Part shown: one piece after another, positions 52,932 through 61,946 of the stretch
Numbering within the stretch: position 1 is the stretch's first letter
Layout: every line of letters starts with the position of its first letter
Assembly (NCBI GenBank): GCA_007693585.1
Contig: REDH01000067.1
Location: 16,593 to 80,592 of the forward strand
From: Deltaproteobacteria bacterium
GTDB taxonomy: Bacteria; Myxococcota_A; Bradymonadia; REDH01
Reading direction: 5' to 3'
Length of the DNA stretch: 64,000 bases
Program-made: the position numbers and the translations under genes
The notes under the pieces: generated by a model
Seen by the model: the letters and a program-made list of their open reading frames with translations, nothing else
The model's database searches: none
What the model was told of the DNA's origin: nothing

Positions 52932-54695
52932 ATGACTGAGAACCTCATCCCCTGGATCACGCTGACGGTGTTCACGCCGCTGCTGGGCGCCATCGTGCTC
53001 GCCCTCGTGCCGAGTGAACACAAGCAGCTCCACCGTCACATGACGGTGGTCTTCATGGGCCTCACCTTCGTGCTCTCCCTGCCCCTGGTGCTGCTGTTCG
53101 ACGACGCCCACGTCGGCTACCAGCTCACGGCGCCGGTGGAGAACGTCGAGTGGATCGCCGCGCTCGGCGCGCGGTACCACGTGGGCATCGACGGCATCAG
53201 CCTGTGGCTCGTGATGCTGACGACGTTCCTCGGACCGATCGTCGCCCTGTCCGGCTACAGCGCGATCGAGAAGCACGTGAAGGAATACCACGTGGCCCTG
53301 CTCGTCCTCCAGACGGCCATGCTGGGCGCGCTCGTCTCCCTCGACCTGCTGCTCTTCTACATCTTCTGGGAGCTGATGCTGGTGCCGATGTACTTCCTCA
53401 TCGGTGTCTGGGGCGGTGCGCAGCGCATCTACGCGGCGATCAAGCTGTTCATCTACACCATGTTCGGGTCCGTCCTGATGCTCGTCGGCATCGTCTACCT
53501 CTACATGAAGGGCGGCATGGTCGGCTTCGACATCACCCACCTCATCGAGGTCGGCCGATCCCTGTCGATCACCGAGCAGCGCTGGCTCTTCGTGGGCTTC
53601 GGGCTGGCGTTCCTGATCAAGGTGCCGCTCTTCCCCTTCCACACCTGGCTCCCCGACGCCCACGTCCAGGCCCCCACCGCGGGCTCGGTCATCCTCGCGT
53701 CCGTTCTCCTCAAGATGGGCACGTACGGACTCATCCGCTACGCCATGCCCATGCTTCCGGACGGGGTCTTCTGGGCCGCGCCGTACATCGCCGTGCTCTC
53801 CGTGATCGGCGTGATCTACGGCGCCGTCGTCGCCTTCGTGCAGAAGGACGTGAAGAAGCTCGTGGCCTACTCCTCGGTCAGCCACCTCGGCGTCGTGACC
53901 CTGGGCCTGTTCGCCCTGACGTCCGCCTCGGTGACCGGCGCGCTCTACCAGAGCCTCGCCCACGGCATCACCACCGGCGGACTCTTCCTCGCCATCGGGA
54001 TCATCTACGAGCGCCGCCACACCCGCGACATGGACGCCTTCGGCGGCATCGCGCGGCAGGTGCCCGTCTTCGCCGTCCTCTTCCTCATCGTGACCCTCGG
54101 CAGCGCCGGCGTTCCCGGCCTCGTCGGCTTCATCGGCGAGTACCTGATCCTCCTCGGAAGCGCGCAGTCCTACGCCATCGCCTTCCCCGCCGAGGAGACC
54201 CGCATGTTCGGGCTCGCCTTCGGCGCCGTCGGCTGGGCCTTCTTCTTCACCGCCATCGCCGCGACCGGCGTCATCCTGGGCGCGCTCTACCTGCTGCACA
54301 TGTACCAGAAGGTGATGTTCGGACCGGTGAAGCACGACGAAAACCGCTCGCTCCTCGACGTCAACGGCCGCGAGCTCACCTACATGTTCCCCGTCGTCGC
54401 CATGTGCTTCGTCATGGGCGTCTTCCCCCAGTTCTTCATCCAGAAGATGGACACCTCCGTGCAGCACTTCATCGCCCAGGTGGAGCAGCACGCGGTGGAG
54501 TACGCCCCGATGGTCGAGGAGAACCGCGCCGCCAACCGCGAGCGGCGACGCTTCCGCGGCGAAGGCGACGCCGCCTTCTCCTGGCCCATGATCGACGCCG
54601 CCCGGAGCGGTGAGTTCTCGTTCGACAACGGGCGGGACGACGACGGGCAGGCGGACGACGCCGACCCGCTGCCGGACGATGACGACACCCCCTGA
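52932..54695 (+). CDS. nuoM: NADH dehydrogenase I subunit M (NuoM) with acidic tail
   Basis: A 587-residue subunit, longer than E. coli NuoM (509). The antiporter core includes LLFYIFWELMLVPMYFLIGVWGG, KVPLFPFHTWLPDAHVQAPTAGS and the AYSSVSHLG region. After the last helix comes an extension of about 70 residues that is Arg-rich, then acidic (DDDGQADDADPLPDDDDTP). The acidic tail parallels that on DctM at 13963. The ATG at 52932 has a weak ribosome site. nuoN follows after 51 bp. Confidence 0.95.
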   Translation: MTENLIPWITLTVFTPLLGAIVLALVPSEHKQLHRHMTVVFMGLTFVLSLPLVLLFDDAHVGYQLTAPVENVEWIAALGARYHVGIDGISLWLVMLTTFLGPIVALSGYSAIEKHVKEYHVALLVLQTAMLGALVSLDLLLFYIFWELMLVPMYFLIGVWGGAQRIYAAIKLFIYTMFGSVLMLVGIVYLYMKGGMVGFDITHLIEVGRSLSITEQRWLFVGFGLAFLIKVPLFPFHTWLPDAHVQAPTAGSVILASVLLKMGTYGLIRYAMPMLPDGVFWAAPYIAVLSVIGVIYGAVVAFVQKDVKKLVAYSSVSHLGVVTLGLFALTSASVTGALYQSLAHGITTGGLFLAIGIIYERRHTRDMDAFGGIARQVPVFAVLFLIVTLGSAGVPGLVGFIGEYLILLGSAQSYAIAFPAEETRMFGLAFGAVGWAFFFTAIAATGVILGALYLLHMYQKVMFGPVKHDENRSLLDVNGRELTYMFPVVAMCFVMGVFPQFFIQKMDTSVQHFIAQVEQHAVEYAPMVEENRAANRERRRFRGEGDAAFSWPMIDAARSGEFSFDNGRDDDGQADDADPLPDDDDTP

Positions 54696-54746
54696 CCGAC
54701 CCTGCCGACCCCAGTCCCCCGCGGACCCCACGGAGTCTCCTGCGCC

Positions 54747-56480
54747 ATGAGCAGTCTGATCACCCCCATCGACATCGCGAGCACGCTCCCGTTCATCGTG
54801 CTCTGCCTGTTCGGCATGGTCGTGCTGCTGCTGGAAGTGTTCCAGCGGCAGGGCCAGTCCCGTTCGTACCTCGCCTACGTGAGCGCCGTCGGTTTCGCCA
54901 CCGCCGCCTTCTCCGCGTGGTTGCTCATGGGCGTGGAGGGACAGCTCGTCTTCCACGACATGAACTACATCGACGGCTTCTCGAAGGTCACCGCGCTGCT
55001 GATGTGCACCGCCGGCGCCGTCACCTGCCTCATCGCCCCCCGCTATCTCGCCGAACTGAACGCCGACCGCGGCGAGTTCTACGCCCTCATCCTGTTCAGC
55101 GCCGGCGGCATGATCATGATGGTCTCCGCGGCTGACTTCATCGTCTTCTTCATGGCGCTCGAGCTGATGTCGATCGCCGTCTACGCCCTCGCCGCCTACG
55201 TCCGCTCCTCCAGGGTCGCCGCCGAGGCCGGGTTCAAGTACTTCCTCATGGGCGCCTTCGCCTCGGCGATCATGCTCTACGGCATCGCCCTCGTCTACGG
55301 CGCCACCGGCACCACCAACCTCGCCGCCATCGGGCAGCTCCTGTCCTACGGCGCCGCCAGCGGCTCCGTCGACCCCGCACTCCTGCTCTCGAAGGTCTCC
55401 GAACAGGGCGCACTCGCCGGCGCCGCCGGCTACGACACCACCACCGGCGACCTCCTGATGCTCAACTACGGCAGCGGCACCGCCAACATGCCGCTGCTCT
55501 ACCTCGGCATCACCCTCGTGATCGTCTCCGCCGTGTTCAAGGTCGGCGCCGTCCCGTTCCACATGTGGCTGCCCGACGCCTACTCCGGCGCCCCCAGCCC
55601 CGTCGGCGCCTTCATGGCCTCCGCCGTCAAGGCCGCCGCCTTCGCCTCCCTCCTCCGCCTCCTCGCCCTCGCCTTCTTCGACTACGAGCTCCGCATGGGG
55701 CCCATGGGCTGGGTGCAGGTCACCTTCTTCCTCGCGCTGCTCTCCATGGCGATCGGCAACCTCGTCGCCATCGCACAGACCAGCGTGAAGCGCATGCTCG
55801 CCTACTCCTCCATCGCCCACACCGGCTACATGCTCGTCGCCATCACCGCGATGGGCTACGGCGTCGGAGACCTCGACCTCGGCGCCAGCGTCGTCTTCTA
55901 CCTCTTCGCCTACGTCTTCGGCACCGTCGGCGCCTTCGGCATCCTCGCCTACCTCACGCGCTCCCGCTACTACGTGGAGCGATTCTCCGACCTCAACGGC
56001 CTCGGATACCGCTACCCCGCCCTCGGGGTCGCCATGACGCTGTTCATGCTCTCGAGCGCCGGCATCCCCCCCACCGCCGGCTTCATCGCCAAGTTCCAGG
56101 TCTTCAAGGCCGCCGTCATCGCCTACGGGGCCGGGGTCGAAGCCGGAGAGCCGGGCGCCCTGCTCCTGCTCGCCCTCGTCGTCAGCGGCATCCTCTTCTC
56201 CGTCGTCGGCGTCTACTACTACCTCAAGGTCATCGTGCACCTGTACATGCGCGACCCCGTCCGCGAGGTCACCGCCAGCGACAGCGGACCCGCCAGGGTC
56301 GGCATCAGCGTCTGCGCCATCGCCACCCTCGTCATCGGGCTCTTCCCCGGACCCCTGCTCAACCTCAGCGAGCAGGCCATGTCCCAGATGGAGGGCCGCC
56401 ACGACGGCGTCTACGTGCAGTACGAGGACGGCGCTCCCATCGAGGATCTCCAGCGCCTGATGCGCGAAGGAAGCCGCTAG
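54747..56480 (+). CDS. nuoN: NADH dehydrogenase I subunit N (NuoN)
   Basis: A 577-residue subunit with the third antiporter core: FFMALELMSIAVYALAAYVR, FKVGAVPFHMWLPDAYSGAPSPVGAFMASAVKAA and SSIAHTGYMLV. E. coli NuoN has 485 residues. An insertion of roughly 50 residues (SYGAASGSVDPALLLSKVSEQ... to NYGSGTAN) lies between helices before the KVGAVPF helix and is not part of the standard subunit. The last gene of the block, it is followed by a hairpin. Confidence 0.95.
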   Translation: MSSLITPIDIASTLPFIVLCLFGMVVLLLEVFQRQGQSRSYLAYVSAVGFATAAFSAWLLMGVEGQLVFHDMNYIDGFSKVTALLMCTAGAVTCLIAPRYLAELNADRGEFYALILFSAGGMIMMVSAADFIVFFMALELMSIAVYALAAYVRSSRVAAEAGFKYFLMGAFASAIMLYGIALVYGATGTTNLAAIGQLLSYGAASGSVDPALLLSKVSEQGALAGAAGYDTTTGDLLMLNYGSGTANMPLLYLGITLVIVSAVFKVGAVPFHMWLPDAYSGAPSPVGAFMASAVKAAAFASLLRLLALAFFDYELRMGPMGWVQVTFFLALLSMAIGNLVAIAQTSVKRMLAYSSIAHTGYMLVAITAMGYGVGDLDLGASVVFYLFAYVFGTVGAFGILAYLTRSRYYVERFSDLNGLGYRYPALGVAMTLFMLSSAGIPPTAGFIAKFQVFKAAVIAYGAGVEAGEPGALLLLALVVSGILFSVVGVYYYLKVIVHLYMRDPVREVTASDSGPARVGISVCAIATLVIGLFPGPLLNLSEQAMSQMEGRHDGVYVQYEDGAPIEDLQRLMREGSR

Positions 56481-56506
56481 CACCCGCGGGGCGCACACTC
56501 GGCCGG

Positions 56507-56532
56507 CTGGAGCCTCGCCGGGCGCGCTCCAG
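56507..56532. terminator. Terminator-like hairpin after nuoN
   Basis: CTGGAGC/GCTCCAG (7 bp) with a 12-nt loop, between the convergent nuoN and metallo-hydrolase genes. Confidence 0.5.
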
Positions 56533-56655
56533 TCGCCAGGTGCACCCCGGAACGCGCGCGGCGCCCCGGCTGTTGTGGCGTCCAGAGACCACGCCCCGCG
56601 CTCGGAACCAGGCGCTGCGGCGGTCCCGCGCGGCGGCGGAACCCCGCCCCGTGCG

Positions 56656-57390
56656 CTACATCGCGCCAGCGGGTCGACGCAGCCGCGCCGGTCGCAGCGG
56701 CTGCACCGTGCACGACCCGGCCGGTGGAAGGGCGGTCAGATCGAGCACACGCTGCTCCGGCGCGTGCGGCGTCAGCCCGAGAAAGACCGCGAGCGGCTCC
56801 ATGACCGGAAGCGGGATGCCCTGATCTCGCGCGTGCAGCGGCACCACGCAGCGCGGCCGGACCAGGTGTGCCGTCTCCAGCGCCGCCGACGGGGAGAGCA
56901 CGTAGTGGCCGCCCACCGGAAGCAGGAGCACGTCGACCGGTCGCTCGCGCAGCCACGCCAGCAGGGGGCCCGCAGGAACCTCGCCAAGGTCTCCGGCGTG
57001 CAGGAGGACGACCGGTGGCGCGCCCTCCGACGGGGCGAAGACAAGCCGCACCAGGTGGACCAGCCCTCCGCGCAGGCGGCCTCCGTATTCGTCGTGGGGC
57101 GCGAGACGACTCTCGACGAGGAGCCCGGCGGGGACATCGCCGGGCGAGGCCGCCGCCGGGAGGCCGATGCGGCGCGCCGACGGAACCGCATGGAACGCCG
57201 CATGGTCGAGATGGTCGTGGGTGGCGAGGGCATGGGTGAACGTGTCCGGAAGGGCGTCGAGCGCGGAGTGTCCGGCGAAGCCCTCCTCGGGGAAGGGATC
57301 GATGCACAGGCGCCAGCCCGACGGATGCTCGACGGCGATGCACGCGTGCCCGAGAAACGTCAGGCGGGACCGGTCAGTCGCGACCATCAT
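56656..57390 (-). CDS. MBL-fold metallo-hydrolase
   Basis: A 244-residue protein of the metallo-beta-lactamase superfamily (UlaG-like subgroup). It shows FLGHACIAVEH, the metal-binding HDHLDH (form HxHxDH), the GD of HAGDL and a late His in VPLHARDQG. The substrate is unknown. I chose the ATG at 57390; another at 57435 is possible and would overlap the end of the glycosyltransferase further. It may be co-transcribed with that gene and the prenyl synthase upstream. Confidence 0.75.
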   Translation of the reverse strand: MMVATDRSRLTFLGHACIAVEHPSGWRLCIDPFPEEGFAGHSALDALPDTFTHALATHDHLDHAAFHAVPSARRIGLPAAASPGDVPAGLLVESRLAPHDEYGGRLRGGLVHLVRLVFAPSEGAPPVVLLHAGDLGEVPAGPLLAWLRERPVDVLLLPVGGHYVLSPSAALETAHLVRPRCVVPLHARDQGIPLPVMEPLAVFLGLTPHAPEQRVLDLTALPPAGSCTVQPLRPARLRRPAGAM

Positions 57391-59671
57391 CGTCCGACGG
57401 TTCGGGAGCGGGTGGGTCGTCCCCGGGGGAGTCATGGTCCTCCGCGTGCAGGGGCGGGCACCCCACGCGGGCGAGGATGAATTTCAGGTTGTCGTCGTGC
57501 ACCACCTCCACGGTCTCCCGCAGGTGCGGCGGCAGGTCGTGGCGCAGTCGGTTGAGCCGGAACCGGAACGTGAAGACGTAGAAGCAGTCGTCCTTGTTGA
57601 GGTCGAGAAAGGCGGCCCACAGGTCGTCGCCGTCGCCGGGGATGGGCACGATCTCGTTCTGGGTATGGTAGGTCTCGCCGCGCCAGGAGAGCCGGTATCC
57701 GACGACGGGCTCGACGCAGTAGCGCTTCATGGGGTGGGCCCCCGGGGGTGGCGGCATCGGGGTGCACAGGCGGTAGTAGGTGTCCCAGAGCTCCTTCTGG
57801 CTCCAGGTGGGGGAGAGGGTCGGCATGTAGACATGCAGGGACCACAGGGCGATGGCGAGGGCGCTCGCGCCGAGGGTCGTGGCGCCGGCGATGCGCAGGC
57901 GCCGCGGCCGGAGCACGAGCATCAGCAGGCCGAGGACGCTCGTGGTGACGAGGATGGCGAGCGCGCGCCGGAAGCCGGGGGTCCAGTTCTCGTGATCCCA
58001 CAGCCGGTCGTAGCGGTAGGTGTGGAGGTTCTTGATGGTCTGCGGGTCGGCGACCAGGTCGACGGCGACGATCGCGGCGAAAGCGAGGGTGCCGACGGCC
58101 AGCAGGGGGCGCAGGTGGTCCGTGTGTCCCCGCTCGAGGAGATCGTGCACGGCGAGGGCGGCGAGCAGCGCGATCGCGGGGACGGCGGGGAAGATGTAGT
58201 GGTGGAACTTGGTGCTCGAGAGCGTGAAGAGGGTGAAGGCGACGAGGAACCACAGGATCAGGAACAGCCGCGCGCGATCCTCGTCGGAGCGGGTGCTCGC
58301 GTCGAGGCCGAGGAGGGCGCGAACGGAGAGGAAGGGCAGGAGGCTGCCCCAGGGGAAGAGGCCGACGCCGAGCCACCGGATGAAGTGTTCGAAGGAGCCC
58401 GTGTCGGTCTGGTGGACGCCCTCGGCCAGGCGGCGGAAGTGGTCGTGGATGATGAAGCGGTCCCAGAAGGCGCCGCCGATGCCGCCGTGGCGGGCGAACA
58501 TGGCGCCGTACCAGGGAAACCCGACGGCGATGCACAGGAGGACGCCGGGGATGATCTCGGCGCGCCGCAGCAGGGACCACTCGCCGCTCACGATCAGGTA
58601 GAGCAGGATGATCGCGCCGGGCAGGCCGAAGCCGAGCAGGCCCTTGGCGAGGGTGGCCAGTGCGACGAGGACATAGAAGGTGTGCAGGTAGAGCTGGCCG
58701 CGGGTGCGGTGCGGGGACCGCCAGACCAGCCAGGCCCAGAGGCCGAGCGCGGCCAGATAGAGGCCGCACTGCACCGGGCCGTACATGAGGGCGGCCTCCA
58801 CCGGGTGCACGTGAGTGTGCCAACGGAGCTGCCCGACGGTGATGGTGTGGAGCTGGGGCACCATCAGCAGCAGGAGCACCACGATGAAGAACCCCCAGCT
58901 CGTGCGGTCGACCTGGTGGTGGCGGTCGCGCCCGAAGGCGCCCATCATGAAGAAGGCGAGGGCGGCGGTGAGGAGTCCGACGAAGGGCATGTCCGTCTGC
59001 GCCTGCCGGCCGAGCACGGTGTAGAAGGGGCTCGTCGCGAGGGCGAGCGCCATCAGGACGCCGACGCGCGGTCGCCAGATGCGCGACCCGGCGAGGTAGA
59101 CGCTGATGACGCCGAAGATGGCGATCAGCGCGACGCCGATGCGGGCGGCGAACTCCGTGAACCCGAAGAACTGGTAGCCGAGGGCCATGGACCACAGCAG
59201 CAGCACGGGCTTGGAGAAGAACCAGGTGCCCTCGGGGCGATGGTCCGGGGGAGCCCAGTGTCCGCCCCACCAGGGGGAGATCCAGTCCCCGCGCTCGACC
59301 ATCTGCCGCCCCACCTCGCCGTAGTGGACCTCCCACGGGTCCCAGAGGCCGAAGCTGCCCACGCCGGGGAGGAAGACGAGGCACGCGGCGAAGGCGACGA
59401 ACGCGAGGGTGCGCCAGTCGGCGAGCCAGCGACGGTCGAGGGACGGCAGCGGGGTGCCGTGCAGCCGTTCGGGGAGACGGGGGCCGGGCAGCCAGGGGTC
59501 TGTGCGGGAATCGCGGCGCGGGGGGTGTGCGGGGTCGGGTGCCGCCGCGTGGTCGTTCTCCGCGGGGTCGTCTTCTGCAGGGTCGTCTGCCGCCACGTCG
59601 TCGCCTGCGTCGCCTTCCGCCGCGGGGTCGTCGGGATCGCGGCCGCTCGTGTCGTCCGGTGCGGCGTGCAT
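57374..59671 (-). CDS. ArnT-like glycosyltransferase (GT39/83 family)
   Basis: A 765-residue integral membrane enzyme. An acidic, disordered N-terminus of about 90 residues precedes the PMT/ArnT pattern: LWDPWEVHYGEVGRQMVERGDWISPWW contains the catalytic-loop Asp/Glu pair, then about a dozen helices (ARIGVALIAIFGVISVYLAGSRIW), HYIFPAVPAIALLAA and a C-terminal soluble domain. Such enzymes move a sugar from a polyprenyl-phosphate donor onto lipid A or protein. A prenyl synthase gene ten bases upstream would supply the carrier, which supports this role. Confidence 0.88.
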   Translation of the reverse strand: MHAAPDDTSGRDPDDPAAEGDAGDDVAADDPAEDDPAENDHAAAPDPAHPPRRDSRTDPWLPGPRLPERLHGTPLPSLDRRWLADWRTLAFVAFAACLVFLPGVGSFGLWDPWEVHYGEVGRQMVERGDWISPWWGGHWAPPDHRPEGTWFFSKPVLLLWSMALGYQFFGFTEFAARIGVALIAIFGVISVYLAGSRIWRPRVGVLMALALATSPFYTVLGRQAQTDMPFVGLLTAALAFFMMGAFGRDRHHQVDRTSWGFFIVVLLLLMVPQLHTITVGQLRWHTHVHPVEAALMYGPVQCGLYLAALGLWAWLVWRSPHRTRGQLYLHTFYVLVALATLAKGLLGFGLPGAIILLYLIVSGEWSLLRRAEIIPGVLLCIAVGFPWYGAMFARHGGIGGAFWDRFIIHDHFRRLAEGVHQTDTGSFEHFIRWLGVGLFPWGSLLPFLSVRALLGLDASTRSDEDRARLFLILWFLVAFTLFTLSSTKFHHYIFPAVPAIALLAALAVHDLLERGHTDHLRPLLAVGTLAFAAIVAVDLVADPQTIKNLHTYRYDRLWDHENWTPGFRRALAILVTTSVLGLLMLVLRPRRLRIAGATTLGASALAIALWSLHVYMPTLSPTWSQKELWDTYYRLCTPMPPPPGAHPMKRYCVEPVVGYRLSWRGETYHTQNEIVPIPGDGDDLWAAFLDLNKDDCFYVFTFRFRLNRLRHDLPPHLRETVEVVHDDNLKFILARVGCPPLHAEDHDSPGDDPPAPEPSDDDGRD

Positions 59672-59681
59672 GCCGATGGCC

Positions 59682-60728
59682 TCAGTGGACGCGCGCGGCG
59701 AGGGAGGTGGCGATGCGGACGAGGGCGTCGCGGGCCTCGCTCTCGGGCAGGGGGGTGAGGGCGTCGACGGCGCTGCGGGCGCGTTCGGTGCCGAGGCGGC
59801 GTGCGTGCTGGAGTGCGCGGGTCCGCTTCAGGTCGCCGACGAACCGGGTGATGTCCTCGTCGCTGGCTCCGTCGTGGGCGGCGCGCTGGCGGAGGTCATC
59901 GAAGGCCTTCTGGAGTTCGGGCGCCTCTTCGAGGGCGAGGAGGACGGGCAGGGTGGGCTTTCCTTCGGCGAGGTCGGCGAGGAGGGCCTTGCCGAGGGCG
60001 TCGGGTCGGGCTTCGAAGTCGAGGACGTCGTCGACGATCTGGAAGCAGATGCCGAGGTTGGCGCCGTAGTCGCCGAGGGCATCGACGGCGCGGGTGTCCC
60101 CGGAGAGGTGTGCGCCTGCTCGGCAGCACCATCGGAAGAGGGAGGCGGTCTTGCGCTCGGCGACGTCGAAGTAATCGCGGGTGAGGACGCGTTCGCGGGT
60201 GCGGAGGCCGACCTGGAGGATCTCTCCTTCCACGAGTGCGCGGAGGGTGGCGATGGCTTCGCGGAGAGGCTCGGGTCGGTCCACGCTGTCGACGAGGTCG
60301 AGGGCACGGGTGAGGGCGTAGTCGCCGCCCAGGACGCTGGCGGTGTTGCTCCAGACGACGCGTGGGGTGGGGGCATTGCGTCGGAGGGGTGCGTCGTCGA
60401 TGACGTCGTCGTGCAGGAGCGTCGCGATGTGGACGAGCTCACCTGCGATGGCGAGCCGGCGCACGCCTTCGCCGCGCTGTCCGGTCACGAGGGCGCCGAG
60501 GAGCACGAGGGCGGGGCGGATGCGCTTTCCGCCTGCGGCGACGAGGTGCTGTCCGGTCTCGGCGAGTGGGTAGACGGTGGACTCGAGATAGCGCGGGAGG
60601 TCTTCCTCGACGCGCTGGAGGTCATCGCCGAGAAGGGAGCGCAGTCGGGCGAGGTGGGCGTCCACGCCGGCGTCGACGCCGCGTTCCTGGGCGTTCTCGA
60701 GGGTGGTGAGCACCTGGTGGACGTTCAT
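59682..60728 (-). CDS. Polyprenyl diphosphate synthase
   Basis: A 348-residue trans-prenyl synthase. The first Asp-rich motif LLHDDVIDDAPLRR and the second VDDVLDF are both intact, as is GGKRIRPALVLLGA. It builds long-chain prenyl diphosphates for quinone or glycan-carrier lipids from isopentenyl diphosphate. The ATG at 60728 is followed ten bases past the stop by the ArnT-like gene. The N-terminal residues before the family start are few, so the start is well placed. Product length cannot be read with certainty. Confidence 0.93.
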   Translation of the reverse strand: MNVHQVLTTLENAQERGVDAGVDAHLARLRSLLGDDLQRVEEDLPRYLESTVYPLAETGQHLVAAGGKRIRPALVLLGALVTGQRGEGVRRLAIAGELVHIATLLHDDVIDDAPLRRNAPTPRVVWSNTASVLGGDYALTRALDLVDSVDRPEPLREAIATLRALVEGEILQVGLRTRERVLTRDYFDVAERKTASLFRWCCRAGAHLSGDTRAVDALGDYGANLGICFQIVDDVLDFEARPDALGKALLADLAEGKPTLPVLLALEEAPELQKAFDDLRQRAAHDGASDEDITRFVGDLKRTRALQHARRLGTERARSAVDALTPLPESEARDALVRIATSLAARVH

Positions 60729-60873
60729 CGGCAGCGGGCTGAGGGAGGGGGCGAGGGGCTGGCCTCGTCCATGGGATTCCCGAAGTGCGCCGAGGGGTGC
60801 GCTGGGAACGCGTGGAAACGTCGTGGCCGGGGCGGGAGGGGCATCGTCGTGGCGCCCGCGGCAGGGTGGTCGC

Positions 60874-61782
60874 TCAGAACCGGGTGCGCAAGTGCAGGCC
60901 CTGGTAGTGCGGGGTGACGACGGGCTGCAGGAAGGCCTCGCGGCGGTCATCGCTGCCGCTTCCGCGGACGAGCATGGCGACGCCGACGCCGGTGAGTCCG
61001 ACGCCGACGATGGTGAGCCCGGTGGCGAGCGGTACGCCGACGTCGAGTCGTCGGCTGAGCTGGTCCCCGCGGTCGGAGTTCTCCTGACAGAAGGCGAAGT
61101 CCTCGGCGCTGTTGCGCTGGTTGGCGCAGGCGCGCTGGATGGGTCGGAATTCGCTGTCCGCGCTCATGAGCGTGGCCCAGTAGATCGCGCTGCCGATCAG
61201 GACGGCGCCGCCGCTGCCCACGAGGGCGAGGCCGACGGTGTTGGGTCCGCTGTCGGAGGGTTCGGGGCGGGAGGGGTCGGTGAGCGGGGTCGGGTCATCC
61301 AGCGGTTCGGGTCGGGTGTCGACGGTGCGGGTGCGGCACTGTTCCACGCGCTCCTCGGCGATCTGGAAGCTCTCGCGGGCTTCTTCGTTGTCGAAGTCGA
61401 CGAGGGCTTCCACGGTGCGGAGCTGACTGCGGGCGACGTCGCAGCGTCCGAGGCTGGCGTTGAGCACGATCTGGTTCTGCATCAGCAGGATGCGCGCCTG
61501 GGAGGCGGTGGGCTGCAGCTCCTCGGGCATGGTTCCGCTGCGAATCCACGCGGTGAGGTAGTCGAGGGCCGCTGTGCGGGTCTCGAGGGCTTCCTCGGTG
61601 GCGCGGACCCAGGCGTCGGACCCTTCGCGGGTTCGTTCGCGCGCGTTGTCGGCGCGCTCGATGGCACCGTTGAGCTCCTGATACCCCTCGATGGAGAAAT
61701 CCTGCGCCAGGGCGGAGGCGGGGGCGCCCACGCACAGCAGGAGCAGCAGCATCGCACCGGGCAGGGAGAGGATGAATCGCAT
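60874..61782 (-). CDS. Secreted helical protein with C-terminal membrane segments
   Basis: A 302-residue exported protein. After a signal peptide (ASALAQ cleavage near 27) comes a helical, TPR-like region of about 120 residues, a Pro/Asp/Glu linker, then two hydrophobic segments (GLALVGSGGAVLIGSAIYWA; LATGLTIVGVGLTGVGVAML) separated by a Cys-containing loop. No family recognised; the layout is like many myxobacterial envelope proteins. The ATG at 61782 precedes the signal peptide directly. A promoter-like element lies about 50 bp upstream. Confidence 0.7.
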   Translation of the reverse strand: MRFILSLPGAMLLLLLCVGAPASALAQDFSIEGYQELNGAIERADNARERTREGSDAWVRATEEALETRTAALDYLTAWIRSGTMPEELQPTASQARILLMQNQIVLNASLGRCDVARSQLRTVEALVDFDNEEARESFQIAEERVEQCRTRTVDTRPEPLDDPTPLTDPSRPEPSDSGPNTVGLALVGSGGAVLIGSAIYWATLMSADSEFRPIQRACANQRNSAEDFAFCQENSDRGDQLSRRLDVGVPLATGLTIVGVGLTGVGVAMLVRGSGSDDRREAFLQPVVTPHYQGLHLRTRF

Positions 61783-61833
61783 GGCAGCGCTACGGGAGTG
61801 GGGTCGTGGAAAGGGCGCGGAGGGCACGCGGCG

Positions 61834-61863
61834 ACCATAGAACGGGGCATGGCGGGCGCGCAA
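61834..61863 (-). promoter_or_regulatory. Candidate promoter for the secreted helical protein gene
   Basis: On the minus strand TTGCGC, 18-nt spacer, TATGGT, about 50 bp before the ATG at 61782. Confidence 0.45.
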
Positions 61864-61946
61864 GAACGCCCTGTCTCGGCGTCCTCGTCCTGCGGACCGC
61901 ACGGATGCGCGACCTCGCCGCCGGAGTCAAGCCCTGACGGGCGGAT

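Noticed and set aside
52929..56498. A 1189-residue minus-strand open frame
   Set aside because: Antisense to nuoM and nuoN, which are certain; the translation is Glu/Asp/Gly/His low complexity.
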